Of a stretch of DNA of 64,000 nucleotides, positions 60,669 through 64,000 are shown one piece after another. The translations under genes were made by a program, and so were the position numbers. The notes under the pieces were generated by a model. It saw only the letters and a program-made list of their open reading frames with translations, had not been told where the DNA came from and did not search any database. Each line of letters opens with the position of its first letter. Position 1 is the stretch's first letter. Source of the stretch: Microbacterium sp. zg-Y1090. GTDB taxonomy: Bacteria; Actinomycetota; Actinomycetes; Actinomycetales; Microbacteriaceae. The stretch covers positions 310,001 through 374,000 of the forward strand of contig NZ_CP126742.1 in NCBI RefSeq assembly GCF_030246945.1, written 5' to 3'.

Positions 60669-60773
60669 CTCGCGGCGCACCGGCATCCGGCCGGAGAAAC
60701 GGGCCCGAGTGGTCGGATGCCGCCTGCGTGTCAAGGTCGGCAACCCGGAAACATGGCGGCAACCCGGCGCGGA

Positions 60774-60779
60774 TAGGGT
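60774..60779 (+). promoter_or_regulatory. -10 box of the leaderless ATP-grasp operon
   Basis: TAGGGT, seven bases, then ATG at 60787; no ribosome binding site, so the message is probably leaderless. Confidence 0.5.
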
Positions 60780-60786
60780 GAATCCC

Positions 60787-62487
60787 ATGGGTGATCTGTT
60801 CGACGGCTACGGCTCCATCTTGGCGCCACGCAAGACGCCGTCGGGCGTCCCGGCGTTCGACGAGATGTTCGGCCACCCAGACGGATCCGGTGCCCCGGTC
60901 GCCTCGCGGCGCGCCTATCGCGAGCTCTATCAGGCGCTGGCGCAGATGACCCAGGAAGAGCTGCGCGGACGCACCGATTCGCTCGCCAGCTCGTACCTCG
61001 CCCAGGGTGTCACGTTCGACTTCGCCGGCGAGGAGCGGCCGTTCCCGCTCGACGCGGTGCCGCGCATCATCGACTACGACGAGTGGTCGCGCATCGAGGC
61101 GGGCGTCAAGCAGCGTGTGCTCGCACTCGAGGCGTTCCTCGACGACACCTACGGGCACCAGCACTGCGTGCGCGACGGCGTGCTGCCGGCGGGCCTCATC
61201 GCCTCGTCGCAGTACTTCTACCGCCAGGCCGCCGGCATCCACGCCGCCAACGGTGTGCGCATCCACGTGTCGGGCATCGACCTCATCCGCGACGAGCACG
61301 GCGAGATGCGCGTGCTCGAGGACAACGTGCGTGTGCCCTCCGGTGTCAGCTACGTCATCTCCAACCGCCGGGTCATGGCCCAGACGCTGCCCGAGCTGTT
61401 CGTCTCGATGCGCGTGCGGCCCGTCGGCGACTACCCGAACAAGCTGCTCGCGGCACTGCGCGCGTCGGCCCCGCCCGGTGTCGAAGACCCCAACGTCGTG
61501 GTGCTCACTCCCGGCGTCTACAACTCGGCGTACTTCGAGCACACCCTGCTCGCCCGCCTCATGGGCGTGGAGCTCGTGGAGGGACGGGACCTCGTGTGCA
61601 CCGGCGGCAAGGTGTTCATGCGCACCACCCGCGGACCGCAGCGCGTGGACGTCATCTACCGCCGCGTGGACGACGACTACCTCGACCCGCTGCAGTTCCG
61701 TGCCGATTCGATGCTCGGGGCCCCCGGCCTGATGCTCGCCGCGCGCCTGGGCAACGTGACGATCGCGAACGCCGTGGGCAACGGCGTCGCCGACGACAAG
61801 CTGCTCTACACGTACGTCCCCGACCTCATCCGCTACTACCTCGCCGAAGAGCCGATCCTCAAGAACGTCGACACCTGGCGCCTCGAGGATCCCGGCGCCC
61901 TCGAGGAGGTGCTGGACCGCCTCGACGAGCTGGTGGTCAAGCCCGTCGACGGCTCGGGCGGCAAGGGGCTGGTGGTGGGCCCGGATGCGTCACCGGCAGA
62001 GCTGGACAAACTGCGCGCCCGGCTCCGTGCCGACCCCCGCGGGTGGATCGCTCAGCCCGTCGTGATGCTCTCGACCATCCCGACCCTCGTCGAGGACGGC
62101 ATGCGACCGCGGCACGCGGACCTGCGGCCCTTCGCCGTCCACGACGGCGACGACGTGTGGGTGCTCCCCGGTGGGCTCACACGCGTGGCGCTTCCGGAGG
62201 GACAGCTCGTGGTCAACTCCAGCCAGGGCGGCGGTTCCAAGGACACCTGGATCGTGGGAGGGGCGGCGCCCCGCGACGTCGAGTACGGACACGGCCGCGG
62301 TGGCGGCATGGCCGACCTCGTCGCCGATCAGGCCACGACCGAGGCGATCCCGGTGGTCTACGACGAGCAGGCCGCGCCCGTGCACTCGCCGCAGGACGCG
62401 CCGCGTGCGCGCGCCGAGCAGCAGGAACAGCAGCAACAGCAGCAGCAGACCGCGGTGCCGACGACCGGGGGGTGCCAGTCATGCTGA
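60787..62487 (+). CDS. Circularly permuted ATP-grasp protein
   Basis: A 566-residue protein of the circularly permuted type 2 ATP-grasp family (formerly DUF404/DUF407): GSILAPRKTPSGVPAFDEM near the start, EDNVRVPSGVSYVISNRRVM, TPGVYNSAYFEHTLLARLMGVELVEGRDL and KPVDGSGGKGLVVG. The family may ligate peptides, but no member in this cassette is well understood. ATG at 60787 with TAGGGT 7 nt upstream. The C-terminus has a poly-Gln stretch (62416-62448). Stop overlaps the next gene by 7 bp. Confidence 0.88.
   Translation: MGDLFDGYGSILAPRKTPSGVPAFDEMFGHPDGSGAPVASRRAYRELYQALAQMTQEELRGRTDSLASSYLAQGVTFDFAGEERPFPLDAVPRIIDYDEWSRIEAGVKQRVLALEAFLDDTYGHQHCVRDGVLPAGLIASSQYFYRQAAGIHAANGVRIHVSGIDLIRDEHGEMRVLEDNVRVPSGVSYVISNRRVMAQTLPELFVSMRVRPVGDYPNKLLAALRASAPPGVEDPNVVVLTPGVYNSAYFEHTLLARLMGVELVEGRDLVCTGGKVFMRTTRGPQRVDVIYRRVDDDYLDPLQFRADSMLGAPGLMLAARLGNVTIANAVGNGVADDKLLYTYVPDLIRYYLAEEPILKNVDTWRLEDPGALEEVLDRLDELVVKPVDGSGGKGLVVGPDASPAELDKLRARLRADPRGWIAQPVVMLSTIPTLVEDGMRPRHADLRPFAVHDGDDVWVLPGGLTRVALPEGQLVVNSSQGGGSKDTWIVGGAAPRDVEYGHGRGGGMADLVADQATTEAIPVVYDEQAAPVHSPQDAPRARAEQQEQQQQQQQTAVPTTGGCQSC
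62416..62448 (+). repeat. CAG/CAA microsatellite coding for poly-Gln
   Basis: Eleven codons, of which nine are Gln and two are Glu, near the C-terminus of the ATP-grasp protein. Slippage here would change length without shifting frame. Confidence 0.8.
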
Positions 62488-63416
62488 GCCGCATCGCAGA
62501 GAGCCTGTTCTGGATCGGGCGCTACATCGAGCGGGCGGACGGCACCGCTCGCATCCTCGACGTGCATCTGCAGCTGCTGCTGGAGGACCCCTGGATCGAC
62601 GAGGACACCGCGTGCCGGTCGCTGCTCAGCGTCATGGGATCGATGCCGCCGGACGACGCCCTCGAGAAGGTCGAGCGGCAGGACGTCCTGGCGCGCCTGG
62701 CGGTGGACCGCGGCAACTCCTCGAGCATCGCGTACTCGCTGCACGCCGCACGCGAGAACGCCCGGCGGGCGCGCGAGATCGTCTCCACGGAGCTCTGGGA
62801 GACCCTCAACACGACCAATTCGCGGATGCCGCGTCGGCTGCAGTCCGAGAAGGTGCACGAGTTCTTCCAGTGGGTGCGCGAGCGCTCCGCGCTGGCCGTC
62901 GGCATCGTCGACTCGTCGACCAGTCGCGACGAGGCGTGGCAGTTCTTCACGCTCGGTCGCAGCATCGAACGCGCCGACATGACGGCACGCATGCTGGCGA
63001 CACGGTCGCTGACAGAGGCATCCGGCCCGTCGTGGACGACCATCCTGCGGTCGTGCGGCGCCTACGAGGCGTATGTGCGCACCTACCGGGGCATGCCGAG
63101 CTCGCGCAACGCCGCCGAGTTCCTGCTGCTGGACCGGCTGTTCCCGCGGTCGATCATCTACTCGATCCAGCGCGCCGAGGAGTGCATGAGCGCCATCGAT
63201 CCGCGCGCCGACCGGGTCGGGCACTCCAACGCCGTGCTCCGCGCCCTCGGTCGCATCCGCAACGATCTCGAGTACAGCCCCATCACCGACATCCTCGGGG
63301 AGCTGCCCGAGCATATGGAACGGGTGCAGACGGTGACGCGCGAAGCGTCGGAGGCGATCCGGCAGCGCTTCTTCCCCACCCAGGCCGAGCCCAGCTGGAT
63401 CGGAGAGATCTCATGA
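62481..63416 (+). CDS. Alpha-E domain protein
   Basis: A 311-residue all-helical alpha-E protein (formerly DUF403): MLSRIAESLFWIGRYIERADGTARILDVHLQLLL, ENARRAREIVSTELWETLN, FFTLGRSIERADMTARML. It always occurs with the permuted ATP-grasp and a transglutaminase-like protein, as here; the three may form a peptide-modifying system. ATG at 62481 overlaps the upstream stop; its own stop overlaps the next start. Confidence 0.88.
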   Translation: MLSRIAESLFWIGRYIERADGTARILDVHLQLLLEDPWIDEDTACRSLLSVMGSMPPDDALEKVERQDVLARLAVDRGNSSSIAYSLHAARENARRAREIVSTELWETLNTTNSRMPRRLQSEKVHEFFQWVRERSALAVGIVDSSTSRDEAWQFFTLGRSIERADMTARMLATRSLTEASGPSWTTILRSCGAYEAYVRTYRGMPSSRNAAEFLLLDRLFPRSIIYSIQRAEECMSAIDPRADRVGHSNAVLRALGRIRNDLEYSPITDILGELPEHMERVQTVTREASEAIRQRFFPTQAEPSWIGEIS

Positions 63417-64000
63417 TGCGGCTGCGCGTCGAGCACACCACCGGCTTCGTCTACCCCGGGGAGGTGTCCGCGTCGTACAACGAGGCACGCATGCTGCCGG
63501 TGTCGACCGAGAACCAGTTCGTGCTGAGCTCCTCGCTGGACATCGAGCCGTCGACGAGCGTCAACCAGTACGTCGACTACTTCGGCACCCGGGTGGCGTC
63601 GTTCGACGTGCTGTCGGCGCACACCGCCCTGAACATCACGGCGCGCTCGCTCGTGGAGGTGCGGCCGCGTCCGCTGGAGCATCCCGAGATCTCGTGGGAG
63701 GACCTGGCCCGCGAGGCGCAGGGCGCGATCAGCACGGTCGAGATGCTCGCGCAGACGCCGCACACCGCCCCGCACGAGGAGGTGGCCCGCCTGGCGCGTT
63801 CGATCGCCGCCGAGCACGACGGCCCCGGCCACGCCGCGCACGCGATCGCCGTCGCCGTGGGCGACGCCGTCGAGTACGTCTACGGCAGCACCGGCGTGCA
63901 CTCCACCGCCGCGGAGGCGTGGGAGAAGCGGTCGGGAGTCTGCCAGGACATGGCCCACATCACCCTCGGCGCCCTGCGCGAGGTGGGCATCCCCGCCCGG
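63413..64000 (+). CDS. Transglutaminase-like protein, N-terminal part (3' end outside window)
   Basis: The first ~196 residues of a bacterial transglutaminase-like cysteine protease with the N-terminal Bact_transglu_N domain (RLRVEHTTGFVYPGEVSASYNEARMLP). The catalytic Cys is in RSGVCQDMAHI near residue 180. ATG at 63413 overlaps the TGA of the upstream gene (ATGA); a second ATG follows at once. Cut off by the window edge, so the His and Asp of the triad are not seen. Confidence 0.87.
   Translation, partial: MMRLRVEHTTGFVYPGEVSASYNEARMLPVSTENQFVLSSSLDIEPSTSVNQYVDYFGTRVASFDVLSAHTALNITARSLVEVRPRPLEHPEISWEDLAREAQGAISTVEMLAQTPHTAPHEEVARLARSIAAEHDGPGHAAHAIAVAVGDAVEYVYGSTGVHSTAAEAWEKRSGVCQDMAHITLGALREVGIPAR

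Overview
The window is high-GC DNA from an actinobacterium. The frequent GATGCC/GCATCC codon pairs, the many leaderless starts with a TANNNT box 6-8 nt upstream, and the gene neighbourhoods suggest Microbacteriaceae, possibly Microbacterium. That assignment is an inference; there is no rRNA or other marker here. I see no tRNA, rRNA, CRISPR array or transposase.

Layout. (1) Positions 1-3039 hold the 3' part of a secreted-type pullulanase. (2) Positions 3061-42577 form one large catabolic island. It carries a KstR2-type TetR regulator, a FadD3-type acyl-CoA ligase, two separate IpdA/IpdB pairs, IpdC, IpdF, FadA6, FadE30 and EchA20 homologues, three further acyl-CoA dehydrogenases, a second thiolase, a second enoyl-CoA hydratase, eight SDR dehydrogenases, a MaoC hydratase, a Baeyer-Villiger monooxygenase with an esterase, an Old Yellow Enzyme, four NTF2-like proteins, an MFS carrier and a Liv-type ABC importer with fused permease and ATPase. 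(3) Positions 42610-51974 hold CoaE-like kinase, EtfBA, an unusual cytochrome b-type membrane protein, a metallo-hydrolase, an acyl-CoA dehydrogenase plus enoyl-CoA hydratase pair, a hydrolase and a glycosyltransferase. (4) Positions 51975-52538 are non-coding and hold a nine-copy array of imperfect palindromes. (5) Positions 52539-64000 hold a CofE-like F420 ligase, an acetyltransferase, a thioesterase, PutA, a DDAH-type amidinohydrolase, ornithine aminotransferase, and an ATP-grasp/alpha-E/transglutaminase cassette cut by the right edge.

How it works together. The island resembles the KstR2 regulon of mycobacteria and rhodococci, which degrades the C and D rings of steroids through HIP (a methylhexahydroindanedione propionate). 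FadD3 activates HIP, FadE-type enzymes and IpdF carry out side-chain beta-oxidation, IpdC and EchA20 act on the bicyclic CoA ester, IpdAB opens the second ring, and FadA6 thiolyses the product. About thirteen copies of a 20-bp palindrome (consensus CCWARCAAGYGCTTGKTTGG), whose centre equals the published KstR2 motif AnCAAGnnCTTGnT, lie in front of almost every operon of the island from 3.6 to 40 kb and nowhere after it. The same regulator therefore probably also governs the ABC importer, the MFS operon, the Old Yellow Enzyme and several SDRs that are not part of the classical regulon. The substrate could be a steroid remnant or another hydroindane or terpenoid compound; no A/B-ring steroid genes are in the window.
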